Origin: Lepidodermella squamata
Taxonomy: Eukaryota > Gastrotricha
DNA: 64,000 bases
Direction of reading: 5' to 3'
Assembly (NCBI GenBank): GCA_047495785.1
Contig: JBLDXI010000001.1
Coordinates: 2,108,001 to 2,172,000 of the forward strand
Shown here: piece after piece, positions 12,456 to 26,244 of the stretch
Numbering within the stretch: the stretch's first letter is position 1
How the letters are laid out: each line of letters opens with the position of its first letter
Translations under genes and position numbers: made by a program
The notes under the pieces: model-generated
Database searches by the model: none
Told to the model about the DNA's origin: nothing
Seen by the model: the letters and a program-made list of their open reading frames with translations, nothing else

Positions 12456-12608
12456 AAAATAAAATTGGGATTCCAGTGAAGACTAGAAATTCGAAAACCA
12501 TACTTAGTGGAAATCGTGTGCTGGAATCTCAACTTTTGTGCTGTAACCCTAAATTTAGGGTGTACACTTGGCATGCCCATTTTTAATTGTGCAAATATGT
12601 CGACCCTT

Positions 12609-13367
12609 TTGAAAAATTGTGTAAAAAAAGTTAAGAAAAATCTCTCTCTCTTTTTATTGTTTTGCTTTCAGATTTTCAGTCGCTCATTTCTTTTCGTAAT
12701 TAAATTGGTTGAAAAATTGTTATTGACAATATAACGTTATATATGATTTACATACCGTATAACAATATATCGATAAGATTCATAAATACGTAGCAACAAT
12801 TTTCATAAGATATAATTAAGAAGAAATGCGATGGATTTCGCATTTGATATTATTTACGTCAATTTTTGAAATATATTAGAAAAATTGAGACACAAGTTTT
12901 TTTTTTAGCTAGGCATAGGCACATGTTGTTTTCGCGCGCACTTTGGTGGAGATAATCAACAAACGATCTAAAAATTCCAAGAGGTTTGAAAACAGGTTCC
13001 TCCAGGGTATAACACAAATGCAATAAGGTGATTGATGTTATAAAGAAAGAAGCCTGCTGTGCTTTGTCAAAAAAACCAATCAGCTAGATATAAGTTCATC
13101 ATCAGCTATATATATTATAATGTTTTTTTTCGCGCGAGTTTTCGTCATCAACAAATTTTATTATAAAAGAAAAACAATAATTGAAGCAATAAAACCAAAA
13201 TGTGTCGATGAGTAAAAAAATTGGCGGATCTTCTTGCCATTATTTCATAATTAATTTTATGATTTTTTCTTCCAAGGGGAAAGTATGCGAAAGCAGCCGA
13301 TTTTTGACGTTGATTTCAGGATGACTGTCGTAAAAGTTTGATTGTGGTGCTAGTTATTCAACTAATG
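12609..13367. other. AT-rich intergenic stretch, no gene seen
   Basis: AT-rich DNA downstream of the - strand mucin-like gene. No supported coding frame, RNA gene or repeat was seen beyond short homopolymers. Confidence 0.45.
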
Positions 13368-15513
13368 TTACAACATATTTGTATAATGAATAACAGAAAG
13401 CGCGATTTGGAAAATAGTGATAATGAGGAAGGTATGAGATGTTGCTAGCAGCGGCGCCGAATTTTCACCCCGCCGACCGCCATATTGCGCACCCTCGTCG
13501 TCCCAATCCAGGGCGTTTTGCCGCTGTTCGGACGATATTTTACTGTTACCGAACCCGTCAACGTCCATTGGGGTTGTAGCTAGTTCTAGCACGATCACAT
13601 TTTTGCCACCCGGGGTCGGTTGCACCTCTTTCGGGTTGAACCACCACGGCTGATTCTCGCTGGTATCTTCATCGGGATCCAGCTCCATCTTAGGCCGTTT
13701 TGTTGTCTGTTGGGTCCTTAGTCGACTCGGCATCCACAGGGTGGAGTCGGTAGGCGGGTTCGGCCATTCCGAGTCGCTAGGAGCTGGCGGGGTTGATACA
13801 GGCCGACCCCGGGTGGGTTTCACCCGTGGGGCCCGGGTCGGTGCCACGTTGGAGCCAGGTGTCGTCACTGGCACCGCCTGGGTCACTGGTCGATTCGAAG
13901 ACCCTTGCATTTTGTAGAGGCTTTCAAGATAGACAGCTTCAGCTGCTTCTGGCGTCGCTGGCAGTTTACACGAATCAGACCCGGTTTTCGCCTGGATCTG
14001 CGACACGTAGTACATAGATTCCGACTCGTCTTTGCCGCAAACTTTCTTGACCGCCGAGGCCATGCATCCGGAGAATAAAGTGAACAACGGGCAGTTGATG
14101 GTCGTTTTCGGCCCGTCTTTTGGTCCCATAAGCCCGGCAATGCCGTTCATCGCCGCTGATTCACGCTCGTTCAACCCGGCGCCATCAGCAGTCAGCATGG
14201 ATCCGAATCCTTGGAACGAGGCGAGTGAGGAAATTGTTGATTTTATCGAGTCGCCTTTTTGGCTCGCCGACTCGAGCATAGTGTAATTGCGGTAGTGTGA
14301 GCAGTAGCGTTGGCGGATGTTCATGCCGCCGTTGCGCTCGGTGCAGTCGAGGTACCGCTCCAGCGACCGATTGACACACATGACTTGCAGCACGCCCCTC
14401 GCATCCTCGACGCCACTGCCTAACGAGCCTAGAAGGCTCGGGCATTTGCCGAGCAGGCCGAGACACGACAACATGGGATCTGCCATTTCGCAAAGGCCAG
14501 TGGAAGTTTCGCGCATCTTCGCTAGAAAAAAAATATAAAAAAATGAATAATCAATCGAAAAGTTCCAAGTTCGCAAAAATCATGTTGAAATCTCGAAACA
14601 CATCAAAAGGCTGCTTGATGATGGGGAAGGTAGAAGTTGATAATTTTAATTTTGCTTTTCAATTTTTCATGTTGGATTTTTCTTTCAAGATTTTTCACCG
14701 ACAAACTTCCAAGTTCTGATTTTTATAAGAGATTAGATCCATATTTTTTTCCAGTTCGAAGATCCCCCAATTATCGAAATTGCTAATTAGCACTCTGATT
14801 GCGATTTCATTCCTCGAAATTCGAGGTATCGCATCCTCAGTTCAAACAAGACATTTTTGCTTTTTCTCAGCGGTATTCAGGAGGGTCGTATTTCTGTCAA
14901 TTTTGTAAATTGAAGCCCGAGCTCTAATTTTTGACCAGCGAAAATAGGTAACTTGTTCCGGATAATATTTTGAGCTTCGAAATTATTTCCACGAATTCTT
15001 GAGAATTTCGTGATTGTTCAAGAAAATACGCAAAAATATTCCCGAAATTTCCTTTGAATTTTCGAAATAGTACTAACTTAACACTTTGCAAACCCTACTT
15101 TCATCTGATTTTGAAATACGATTCAGTAATTTTGTTTCTGCGAAATGTTTTGGTGAATTGATGAAGATTTAAGACCTTTTTGAATATTGGGAAAATTCGG
15201 GAAAATCTGTTTGAGATATGTAAAACTTGGCCTTACCGATATCTGAAGGAGAAAAATCGTTAGGATCCTCCTGAATGCGGATGGCGTCTCGAAGACGCTC
15301 GACCAGAGTAGGCAGTTGGCTCTGAATACTCGTACAAGTTGCGACAATACTGAACAAAATGTTAGTCGGGCAGTCTTGGACGCCAGCCATCAGCCCAGCC
15401 GGCATCATGCCTGTCGGCACAACGCCGTTTTGAAATGACGGCTGCTGGGCGGTTGCTATCGCAAAAAACACTGCGGCCAAACAACAGCCACAGCGTATAA
15501 GTAAAGACTTCAT
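13368..15513 (-). CDS. single-module Cys-rich, mucin-like secreted protein
   Basis: Two exons, 15513-15237 and 14521-13368, join through a phase 1 intron at the same place as in the gene at 1110-4166, giving 476 aa. The ATG at 15513 is preferred: it begins a clean signal peptide (LLIRCGCCLAAVFFAIATA) and a TCTAG acceptor lies 5 nt upstream, suggesting a 5' UTR intron or trans-splicing. Exon 1 encodes the short Cys domain (CTSIQSQLPTL). Exon 2 encodes the Cys-rich domain with GLCE, CLGLLGKCPS, YLDC, SGCMASAVKKVCG and QIQAKTG. A Pro/Thr-rich tail and a hydrophobic C-terminus (FLIITIFQIALSVI) suggest GPI anchoring. It is clearly paralogous to the two-module gene and on the same strand, with the desaturase between them on the other strand. 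Function unknown. Confidence 0.72.
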
Positions 15514-15525
15514 CTCCCTAGACAT

Positions 15526-18500
15526 AAAAAATTAAAAATAGTAGACAAAAATTAGTAACTGATATTTTTTGTCCGATCGCATTATCGTGTATATAATAAT
15601 GGCATATTAATTCTGTTAAAAACGAGCTTTGCGCTCGTTCAAGTGCGATGAGACATTAAAGTTTAATGGCATATGTTAATTCGTTGCATACGGCTTAATA
15701 ACAATGCGCTAATGATCGAATAAAAAGTCATCACCGGCAAAAACTTGAGCGCAGGCCAGGCCTTGTTTGTTGAAAATTAGCGCGCGCGCGTAATAAGGCA
15801 CACAAAAAACAACGGGTCGCGTGCCGCGCCTCGACGCGCGTGTTTTTGTTTGCGGTTTTTAGCGCTCGCTCGCTCACTCGCATGCCCATATCCTTACTAG
15901 CCTCTCCTTCTGCTTGCTGCTTTTTAATAAAATATAAACGATCATTAACATGATGATATAATGCGCGGAAAATAGGCGCGCGTAAGACCTTGCTTGAACC
16001 AGTCAACCTCGAATAAGTGCATTAGTATATAATAATCATGCACGTCTTCGCTTTTAATTTCAATAAAACGAATATATTTTGCGTAGAAACAAACCATTCA
16101 GTTTTCAGCATTCAGATTTTTTGTGGGGCGAACAAATTCAAGGCGCTGGCCGGAGCCAATTAACGTCGCCAGTATGAAAAAATTGCTGTGGTCTCTGATA
16201 TTGTCTGAGAACTAAAACTTGAGTCGATGGCCTTTCCTAATCAACTCAAAGTGCGATGAAGTAAAAAGAAAAATTTACGCATTTTTCCCTCATTGCGGCG
16301 AAGAAAAAATGCGTCGAAAAAAATCCATATAGCCTATAAATATTTGGGAAGCCATCGAGCGCTACTTTATCGCTGATAGCAAGCAGTCGACCCCACTCCC
16401 TTGGGACCTGAATTTCCGGTCTGAGTCCGTAATATACTAAGTGATAATAAGATAACACCCGTTTTTTGCATTCTATATATATCTATAATATATATCGAAT
16501 CATCTAAATATCAAAGCCACAACTATTGCTATCGGTCGTCAAGTCATCCGTTAATTTTTCGATTTTTCTAGGCCTGATGAATTCCAGGGGCAACGGTAAT
16601 TGCTCTATAAATCTGTAAATCTTCTACAATCGCAAAAAGCAAGAATACGGAAGGGCCATAATATTATTTGGCTGTTAAATGCTCGGGCATAGGTACTTAA
16701 TGTAAACAGGCGTGTAAAAAATCGAATCGATGTGCGTGTGTTAATATAGTTTCCATGTTCCCAGCGCCCCCAGGCTATAAATTCTGGCAGAAAAAATGTT
16801 ACGTAGTGCCAGACTCTAAATCATCAAACAATAGGTACGCCGGTAATAAAAATACTCCCAGACTTTCGCAAAATTCCAAAAAAAAAATAGGGAATTTGGT
16901 GAATTTTTCGAAGACGAATGTTTAGTCTCGACTGATGAATCTTTCTTGCCTGTTGCGTTCTAGCTGGGGCAAGGCGTAAAAAGCTTGTGAAGGGCGCGTC
17001 TTTTTGTTCATTGATGTTACGAAACGTGTTAAATGGAGTGTCAAGTGTTTTGTTGATTCGCGCCTGCTTTTCCCGATGCAACAAAGGTATCAAGGCAACA
17101 ATTATTGTAACACATAGCAACGGTAGTCGTCTCCTGGGCTAAATTGGGCGAACAAACGCAAAATACAATGGAAGCGCCTCTACCTCATCATCGTTAGAAA
17201 GAGTGGTAGGCAATTTATATTATCACAGGTACGCCGAGTGGGTGGCTATTATTATTTGCGCCTAGATTTTAGCCGTCGTTATTTGTCGCCGCTCAGGATA
17301 TAATAGACGCGCATCATCGGACATGACCTGCACATCCTGTTTGTTGGATGGCCATTGGCCGCGTGGCCGACATACAAAAGTGGGCCGTATTAAGACGCGC
17401 GAAAAACGCGCGACACGCGTCTGCCTTAATAACAAAGGGGAAAAAAGGGACGGACAATGAAAATGGTGCGTGACAAAACACCGCGACCGGTTATAATAAT
17501 TATTATTATACCTACCTACCGGCGGAGTGTAAGATATAGCAAATATTGAGGTTATAAATTCGTCGCGAGAATTGGAATCGCCGCAACAAAACAATAATCA
17601 TGATATAATATTAAAAACGCGCTAGTTTTGTCAGCTAAAAAGGTGCGGCGCTTTTGCAAGTGCGCAAATATTTACGGTGATGATAGTAGTTGTAGTGCGC
17701 TGAAAGGTGAAGAGATTCGTATCCAAAGCCCGCGCACACGCGCGCACAAATCAACAAAACAACACGAGCAAAAATTACTCGCCGAAAAAATCGCATATTT
17801 TCCCTCTCATTAAGGCGGATTGATATTATTATATATATATCTATTGCAAATATGTTATTATTACTGCTGCATCGCGAGAAAATAATGCATTCACATTCTA
17901 ATTAGAAATCCGCCTACCTGTTCGTGCGAAAATATGCGCGCTATTTGCGGTCGGTTACCAAGCGCTCTCGGCAGGAAGCGACGCTAATATCGAAAAAATG
18001 ACAACCCGAGCCTCAAGGGAGGTCGTTTTTTCTTCTTCGCCAGCCACTCCGGCCCCCGAAAAATTCCGCGGAATCAAGAGGGTATATAGTAAAACGTCTG
18101 GGGCGATTTATTAGGTATGCAATAAAACGTAAGGGAAGTAATATATGGTTTCGGCGTAGTTGTTCGGTCTTTTGGTCGCGCTGTGAATGAACGAGTGTCA
18201 TGGACTTTACGGGCGCTGGAGAGGGAGCAGCGACTCGGTAAATATTTGTCACTCATTGGCTATGCGCCTTTTCGCCGGTGCACGTTCCGAACAGGAAGAC
18301 ACTTGTATGTGATGTCTCCGACACATCATCGCCGCCCCGCAGGGTGGCCTGTAACGCGGAAAGGTAGTTAGTTAGTTAGGTAGGTAGGTATAAGTATATT
18401 AACGCAGAAATAATATGAGCAACAATATAACTGATATACCCACCTAATAACTAATGTGTACATAACGGGACGCGCGATGATATATATTGGACGGCAGGGT

Positions 18501-20288
18501 GGGCACTAGAAAACTGCAAATAACAACAATAACAGAGTGACAACAATAACAAAGCAAGGGCGGGTTGTCCCGCCCGCCTGCCGTCAAACAAAAATTCATA
18601 ATTCGTGGGATGCGCTTGCTCAGACAACACATGTCGGCTCGTTTTAATGGCGAAATCGTGTTTGGACCAGGCATTATTTGATAAGTGCGTTGACCCTGAA
18701 AATTAGCGCGCAACAAATCACGCAACACCATACCTCCGGTAATCGGTATGATTAGTGGTATAAAAATAATCGCGCGATATTATTAGCGATAAATATTAAT
18801 ATCAGTCATAACAGCGTTTAGCCCGTCGTTTTGTTGTTGTTGTTGTTAAATCGCGGTGATGATGAGGCACGCGCTCGCAGTTAATGGCGCCTGGGCCCGC
18901 TCGCACTCTTGACGTCTTCCTGCCCGATGGCATGCCTAAACACGTATTATTTTATATCGCGCGAGGTATCACGTATCGAAAAATAAACGAGCGCACTTTT
19001 CACATCAATCACCTGAATAGCAATAAGCAATAATAAATAACTATAAATGCATGAAATATGGCTCGAAATTATAAATAATACCGCGCTTTTGTATTATTAT
19101 TTTATTTTTGAAAATTATAATAATGAAAATGCGCTCTTGACTTGGCGTCTGGGCCAAATAATAGAAATTACGTTTCTCGAGTGCTTTTCGATATTATTGT
19201 TTTACCTAAAATAAAAGTAGAAACTTCCGCCTATGAAAAGCCGGCGTGGGAAATGAGCGAAAAATTGGATACAATATTTCAAAAATCACAAACAAATCAC
19301 TCGATTTGTATACTATATCGCGGAAGTTCGGTTAATGAAAAGGCGCAAAAAAGTTGATAGTGGGCAGTTTGTCCCCTACTTTGGTGGGGGGTATTTCTTC
19401 GGCGCAGTGATGGTCACCGCCCTCGCTTATGATAGAGGCAATTAACACTGCGCCTCGCATATATTCAAACGCGGCGACTCGCGCCTCGTTCGCCGAACTT
19501 GCGAAATAACCTATCCACATCAGCGCCTGCTTCTCGCAATGATGCAACTCACGCCCGTTTCAAGTGCGTGCGTGAACTCGGTCCATTTAACATAAATTAT
19601 CACATGATGTGCAAAAGACAAAATTTTCAATTTCTTCAAGTCGCTTTATTTCTTGTTTCTCAACTCCTATATGCAGTTAATATTATTATTATTATCATAC
19701 GATGACGTAGAAAGAAAGAAGTTTTTACATTTGTTGCAGATTACCTGAGCCGTCGAACAGACTCACACGAAATGGTAAAAAATGACAGTAATAATTGGCA
19801 ATACAATAATACATTTTCCACACGATTAGCCTACACGCGCTTCATCGATCAGTCATGCGAGTTCTTATAATTTATCTCATTTCAATCGCATGAGAACACA
19901 AAAGAAAACAAAAATTGAAGTACTAAATAAACAACAGTAACAACTGGTCGAAGAAAGTCGAAGCAAAACAATTGTTAAGGTGGAACGACACTAGTTTTTC
20001 TCTCGACTGCATAGAAGCGAGTTTTGCTTACATTTTTTTCGAGTTCATTTCAGAGAAGGAAAATTCGATGAAGAGAGAGAGAAAGGCACCTTGCTAATTA
20101 AAACAACTAGCTTATATGGCTATTTAAACCATTAAAGCGTTGGAATTTTCAAGCCCAATCGATAGAGAGGCAAATCAACTTTATCATTAAAAGCTCCATC
20201 TTAAAATAATTTCAAATTTTAACGATGAGGCTTGAAAATTCAGTAACAATTGAAACTGTAAAACGAAGTGGCTAAAACGATTTTTTTC
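15526..20288. other. long intergenic region, CpG-containing, no gene seen
   Basis: About 4.7 kb without a supported gene. Open frames are short and have no splice partners. The DNA has many CG dinucleotides (for example CGCGCGCG near 15781) and alternating AT-rich blocks. A tetranucleotide run GTTAGTTAGTTAGGTAGGTA occurs at about 18365-18390, and a TTG run near 18832-18846. It could hold distal regulatory DNA for CECR2 or the mucin-like gene; nothing in the sequence proves that. Confidence 0.45.
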
Positions 20289-23200
20289 TCAGACTTTTGC
20301 GGATGAATTGACAAAATTGAGGAACGCGTTGCTGAAAGCAGTTGTTTGATGGCCCGAAGACGAATTCGACGATTGATTGTTGCTAGCCGATGTTGTCGGC
20401 TGTTGTTGTTGCTGGGGCTGCTGCTGCGTTTGAACCGTGACAACCTGCGGCCGTGGTTGTTGCGCCAACTGCGCGACATGAGCCACCCTCGCCAGCGAAA
20501 TTTGCTGACCAGCCGGTTGCAAAACGTAGACGCTCGGTCCTTGCTGCGAATTCTGGGTTAATGGTACGACATACGCGTTCGGAGTCGCCTGGCCCTGCGT
20601 CACCTGAATAGTTTGCTGCGTGACTTGAGGCTTAGCAGCCGCGACCAGTTTGATGCGAATCGCCGGCGCCGGGGAGGAAGATGCAGCCGGCTGGTGGATG
20701 ACCGTGGCGGGGCTCGGAGCCGGGTTGAGCAAGAGACTCCGAATTCCGTTACCAGGACTCGCTGTTATCACAGTACCGCCCGCCACCTTCCGAACAGGAG
20801 GCGGCAACTCCCCGATCGTAGGCCGGTGATACCCGGCCGGGGCTGTTGTATTCACCGTTAATTGCGGCCGTTGAGGTGGCGGGGTTTGAAATTGAGGCGG
20901 GGTAAACGACGATTGTTGGTGGTAATTATGCGGGGCCGGGTTCGGGGCGGGTAACCTCGGCTGTTTAGCAGGCCGAGGGGCGGAGTTGACCTGTCGAGAT
21001 CTCTGCTTTTCACTCTGCGCCGCTTGTTGCTGATAGCCGGCCATGAAATCACTCGGTTTCGGCTGCAACGACGGTCGCCGTCTGTTCGGCGAGCTCTTCG
21101 CGCGAATCGACACCATCTCCTGCACGGCGCTATTCGCGATTTGCCCATCTACGTCTTGCCCGAGCAATTGGTCTAGGTTATTGCAAAACTGCTCGTATTC
21201 CGGCTCTTGGTTAGTCGGCTCGGCTTTCTGAGCCCTCCGCCTCGCCGATTTCGGCGGTCGTTCTGACGGGCTTTTCTCGCGTTTCCTCGGCGTCCAATCT
21301 TCGTCATCAGCGCCGCCCCAGACTTGCTCGAAATCCGGGCTAGACAACTCACTGCCATTTGTGAATGCGCTGGAGTTAAGCTGGCCTTCTTTCTGCTGAG
21401 TTGAGCTCCGAGTGTGACACGCCATTTGACCGACGAAGCCGCGCTCGTTTCGCTCTTTCGCGACTTGCGGAAAGTTTTGCCGGAGTAGACTTTGAAAATG
21501 ACGAGATAAACGGCGAACTTTCGTAGAATAAGCTGAAAAATATATACAAGATATGAATCAATTTGTCGATTAGAAAGCTGGAAACAAAGTAAACTGAAGT
21601 CAATATATGTCTCATGTTCGATTTCTAATAATTTTTGTAACTGAAGGAGGTTCTGAAGTACGAAATCGTACCTTGTCACGCGAGTTTTCTCAATTTACAA
21701 AATTTCGAACAGGATAGAATTTATGAGCCATGTGAACAAAATTGTAGTTTAATTCGTCAAGAATTTCAGAAGTGTAAATTAGGAAAATTGCAGCTAACAA
21801 ACGCTTTTTATTCTAAGGTAGCGCCAGAAAACTTCGCGTTGACGCGAATCTACTGATTCCAATTTTTGATGAGTTCACGTTTCGAAGAGCTGATACGTGA
21901 GTCGGATACATCGCAGCATCTCGTGAACAATGGCAACCTCTTTGCTTCACTTCTAACTTCTTTGGAGCTTCCAAAGAAGTGCAATACCAACTGTATGGCT
22001 AGGCACGATTTGCACCGAAATTCACTAGGATAACGCTCGTGGTTAAATGAAGAGATCTGGCAAACCTACTAAGCTTCGTCAATACGGCTTCAACTGCGTT
22101 GAAATTAAGCGTTCCTGAATAATGAACGCAATATTCGATAAGGGAAATAATTCCCGAATTTTCCCGTGTTGCCTAGCCTCAACTTTTCTCTGCCAATTTT
22201 ACACAAATTCACAAAAATTTATCGGTTTCCAACTAATTTCGGTTTTAAAGATTCAATCGAAATTCAATAATGTTATATTTAATTACTTACGATTAGCATC
22301 GCCGTTGTAAGTGATGCAGTTTCTACAAAGTTGATCGAAATCAGCGGCCAGTTCCCGAATATTCGCATACAACCGTTGAATTAGCTTCCGCGACATCGCA
22401 TCCAAATCCATAGGATTCTAATATCAGCAAGGTAACAAATAAAAATAATCACTCTACTCGAAAATAACCCACCTTAATAACATCGTAATAATCAGGAGCA
22501 ATCGATGTTGGAACAGGGTCGATAAACGGCGCTGCGTCTTGATGTTTAACGAGAGCAGATAGAATTTCCTGCATTCGATACTGCTCTATTTCAGCATCAT
22601 CCTCCTCTTCAGAATCGTCCCGATAACCGTCGCCATCTTCGCCGTCTTGCGAGCTATCAAGCCCAGTAGCCGGCAAACCCACGGCTCGACGATTCGCCCG
22701 GTTTGCTCGAGAGGACGCGGCTTCCAACCGCCGCCTTTCCGCCTCCTCTTCCTGCTGCTTTTTCCGCTCGAGGGCTTCTTCATTCGTCATCGGAGGTCGG
22801 CGGAATTTTCGCTTTTGGCCATCGCCGCCATACTCCGAGCCTTCGTGAACGCTATCGTTACCTCGCGCTGGTGTGCCATTCATGGTCTCGAGACCCTCGC
22901 CGTTATCAATCAACTGGCCATCACTCGCTATGTACGAAATAAAGCGACCGGCATCAACGAAAGCCTTCCGTTTACTGTCCAAGCGGTTAGATTGGCGGCG
23001 AGGCAGCAACATTAAAGCCCGCTTCTTCATAACACGTTCCTTCTCGGCGAAAATTTCTTGAAGGATCGGTAGAATGCGCTCGGTCATAACCGCGTACAAC
23101 TCGACGTCAGGCGTTTTCTTTGACGATGAAATCTCAGCGAAAAATGCATGCCATTGATCCTCTGTGGTGGCAACTATCTCCCATCGAGCTTGAGGAGGCT

Positions 23201-24147
23201 CGACTGGTTTTTCTCCGTCCTCCATCGAAGAATCTAACGCGCTGGTATCAGCAGATTTTTCAGCTTTTACTGGGCTAGCTTTCCGTTTCCTAGAAAGGAG
23301 AGTTGAAGAAACGTTTCAGCAATATTGTTCAACAATTACCCTCTCTTTTTGCCTCTGCCAAACGTTCTTCTGGATTTCGCTTTGCTTTTCGCAGGCGGTG
23401 CCCTGTTACAGTAAAATGTGAACCTAAACGCAGCAATATTAAAATAATTACTTCTTTTTTGGAGGAGGAGGCGGCGGCGGAGGAGGTATATCCCGATATA
23501 AACGGGTGTCACCGAAGTGCCAATAAATCTGGCCTTTCGAGTCTTCACCGAGCGGTTCCATTCGGATCGCATCCGCATCGATATCTTTTAATTTACTTTC
23601 GGGTGAGTTTACATCAAGATCGATTCTGGCCATGCATAAGGCCATTAATAGCTCCAGGCGAGATGACGTCGGTAAAGCCCAAAAGCTTTGATCGGCTAAG
23701 TTCGACAGAATATCTCCTTTACCTGCCTCAGCAGCTATCCGAGTCAAGTATTGCTGGTAGTTATCACGGCTAAAATTTTTAAAGTTAACATCAGTATGAC
23801 AACATAAAATTTATAACCTACTTGATTTCGACGCATTTCCGAAAGCTTTGGAGAAGCGCGATGAAGTAATCAAGAAAGAACTGGCTTGCCATATCTTCGC
23901 ACAAGGCGAGGCAGCCATCTTCGATATCCTCCGCGTACACGTTGGGTAAATGCCAGATTTTTTGGAATGAATTCGCATAAAACGTGATAGCAGCGACCTC
24001 CCATCTTGTTGATAAATCGACAGGTTCAGCTGCGGGCGGTGCTGGCTTTTCTTCAGCCTTCACAGGGTTTTCCGAGCTACCAGATGGAGGTTCGCCAGGA
24101 GGCTGCTGCTCTAAAGTAGCATCGGCATTTGATACGCTTTCCTCCAT
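20289..24147 (-). CDS. CECR2: CECR2-like bromodomain chromatin-remodelling subunit
   Basis: Six exons join with matching phases: 24147-23822, 23769-23452, 23402-23340, 23289-22473, 22417-22291 and 21532-20289, giving 964 aa. The N-terminus shows the CECR2 signature regions (WEVAAITFYANSF, then LPTSSRLELLMALC and IRMEPLGEDSKGQIYW). A poly-Pro run, a basic linker, and a second conserved block (TTEDQWHAFFAEI) follow. The bromodomain runs from about residue 480 to 575. It has the ZA-loop APF in place of WPF, and the acetyl-lysine-binding Asn in ITYNGDAN at about residue 546. The C-terminal part is Gln/Pro-rich and disordered. In other animals CECR2 partners an ISWI ATPase in nucleosome remodelling in the nucleus. 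The human protein is longer, mainly in the disordered tail. The bromodomain is split by three exons. A TGCGGCAG acceptor-like site just before the ATG may mark a 5' intron. Confidence 0.9.
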
Positions 24148-24159
24148 ACTGCCGCAGCA

Positions 24160-26240
24160 ACGATCAGTTCATGAAATGCGTTCAAAGCTTGGAATAATAC
24201 ATACTAAACTGGAATAAATTTTCAATAATTAACATGATAAATAATTATTTCTCTTAGGTCAATAGTGTAGCGCGATCTCTGCACGTAGCAAGCAGCAACC
24301 GAGAGGAAATATTCAGCTGTTAATAAATCAAAATAGCATGGATACGAGACATAAGGCGCTCATTAAATTGAGACGGAGGAAGCAAACGGTCCAAAACACA
24401 AGGAAAACGCATCATCAGAGCGCCACAGCTAGGTTGGGAAATCTCAACTGTGATCACTCCCATAACCTGAAATAAAACCAAAATGGCATCTTTAACTGCA
24501 ATTGTGACCAATGGGTTTATACCCAAAGCATTGCGCATTTCCCAGGTAACTTTTCACCTTCAAAGATGAGATTAAACCACGAGCCGGAGCCTTTCTTATC
24601 GCAAATTTGCACTCATCGGTGTTATAGAAATAATACTTACTACACTTTCCAACGAGGACTGAGGGCAGGTACTCCCACCTGGAGCCTAACGTCTAATAGA
24701 AGTCTTGACAGCTGTGGCTAACGATTTTTAGCTAGCACCCGTCACTGGGCAATGTATATTTTCATCAGTTCCATGAATACTGTACGAAGGTACCGCTCAT
24801 CAAAACGACGAATAATGAGCTGCTGAGAAAGAACTTTGAACTTGACTTTGAGATGAAAAACTACGCAATCCTGCATCTTGCGACCACCAATTATAAGCAA
24901 TGTATGACTTCATTGAAGACAAAAGATAAAAGCTGATGTTGCGGCAATAATTGACGGGCATCGAAAGCAATGACTACAGTAAAAGACATAGCGAGATGTT
25001 TCAGATAGCACTAAAAACTCAAAACGCTGCCCCAAATCAAATGGAAAATCGTGAGACCAACGACCAACATTGAATCAACGGCAGCGGCAGGAAACAGAAA
25101 GCGCAAACACGCTCGGCTCTTGGCCGTTGGCAACGTTTCAACAAATTGAAAGGCCCGCCATACGACTACCGCGACGACTCAGATGAGAGCTGTTGTTTTC
25201 CAACCCAAACAGAAAAATCATTTCGAAAGCTTTTCTTTTCATTCAAAAATGACACTTATTCTGAAAACAAAAAATATGATTTCGATAATAACTTAAACCA
25301 AATATTATTTTTGATGATTTTCAAATCGATATATTAATTTTCTTAGTCGCAGTATAATAAGAGTGATTCACTCGTTCCACGTTCGCTGTTCGCTGCTTGT
25401 TTGCAGCTGGCTCTCTGGCTCTTTACTTATTCACTCGACGAGCGGTTGTCTGATATCCCACGCTGAAAAGTGGCTCATAGCAGCATCACAGAACAAACAC
25501 AAAGCACATGTCACTGCCAGCCTTGGTCTTTCCAAGGGGTTTGCTTCACATGACCCGGCTGGGTGACCCCGCTATTCGGAGACCCGAGGCCCTGAATCTG
25601 CTTATGGATTATTCTTTATTCATCAAACCGTAGCCAGCAGGTGAGAGTCGGCAATATCTCGTCGCCACTATTACTGATATGAGATTGTTTGAAGAATCGT
25701 GTTGTAGACGCGACGCGTCAGCTTCAACCGCAATCGCAGATGTCGCAGATCATTAAATGAGATGGTTTATTTTTAATGCCTGATGATGGCCTCTGTGTCC
25801 AGCATCTGCACTTTGTGGAAACGATTACCATCAAATGGAACGTTATAGCTCACTATCAGCGATTCGCAGCAACTTCAAACTATACCGGGCGCGATCAAAG
25901 AATAACAGCTTTCTTTGAATTTTATTGCAATTAAAACTTGGTGAGTTTTTTCAAATCTAACGTTGATTTAATAGTTTCACACGCCACTCAAGACTTACTC
26001 AGATTTATGTTGACGAAGTATGCAGTAGAGTCAGATTGAAAACATGTTATTCTCATACTTCTCAGGGAAGGAGATTGCGTAGCGAAATGACCGCTAATAA
26101 TCTCTTTCGATTGACGAAAAAGTTAATTAAGCAATTAGACATGTCATGTGCTTGTGATATAAGTACCTAATGTCATCGATTCTAAGATGGGCAATATTTA
26201 AGTCGTACCAGAATTTCAGTCGTTTCAAAACTTCAATTGC
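24160..26240. other. intergenic stretch, no supported gene
   Basis: Contains an ATG-initiated 72-codon frame on the - strand (24538-24320) with a TTTATTTCAG acceptor inside it, which could be a small exon or chance. No domain, RNA gene or repeat array was recognised. The region includes the likely promoters of CECR2 (to the left) and of the + strand cyclase-like gene (to the right). Confidence 0.4.
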
Positions 26241-26244
26241 AACA

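Larger units (their letters stand above)
11665..12608 (+). mobile_element. MITE-like repeat copy B, split by a nested insertion
   Basis: Starts with CCAAATATTT...ATGAGGTTCCA and ends with CCCTAAATTTAGGG...CTTGGCATGCCC, the same ends as the intact copy at 36428-36838. The middle (GGCTGATATCGGGTAAAACA, GATCGATACTTGG-like block, TGACCGCTCATAGCGCG) aligns well with that copy. A foreign segment of about 460 bp interrupts it at 11994-12455. Together with copy A it forms a large imperfect inverted pair. Confidence 0.6.

Noticed and set aside
15526-20288. Numerous short frames in the long intergenic region
   Set aside because: None combines an ATG, good length, splice partners and protein-like composition.
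24320-24538. 72-codon - strand frame upstream of CECR2
   Set aside because: Starts with ATG and looks mildly protein-like, but has no partner exon, domain or homologue that I can see. Left out as a gene.
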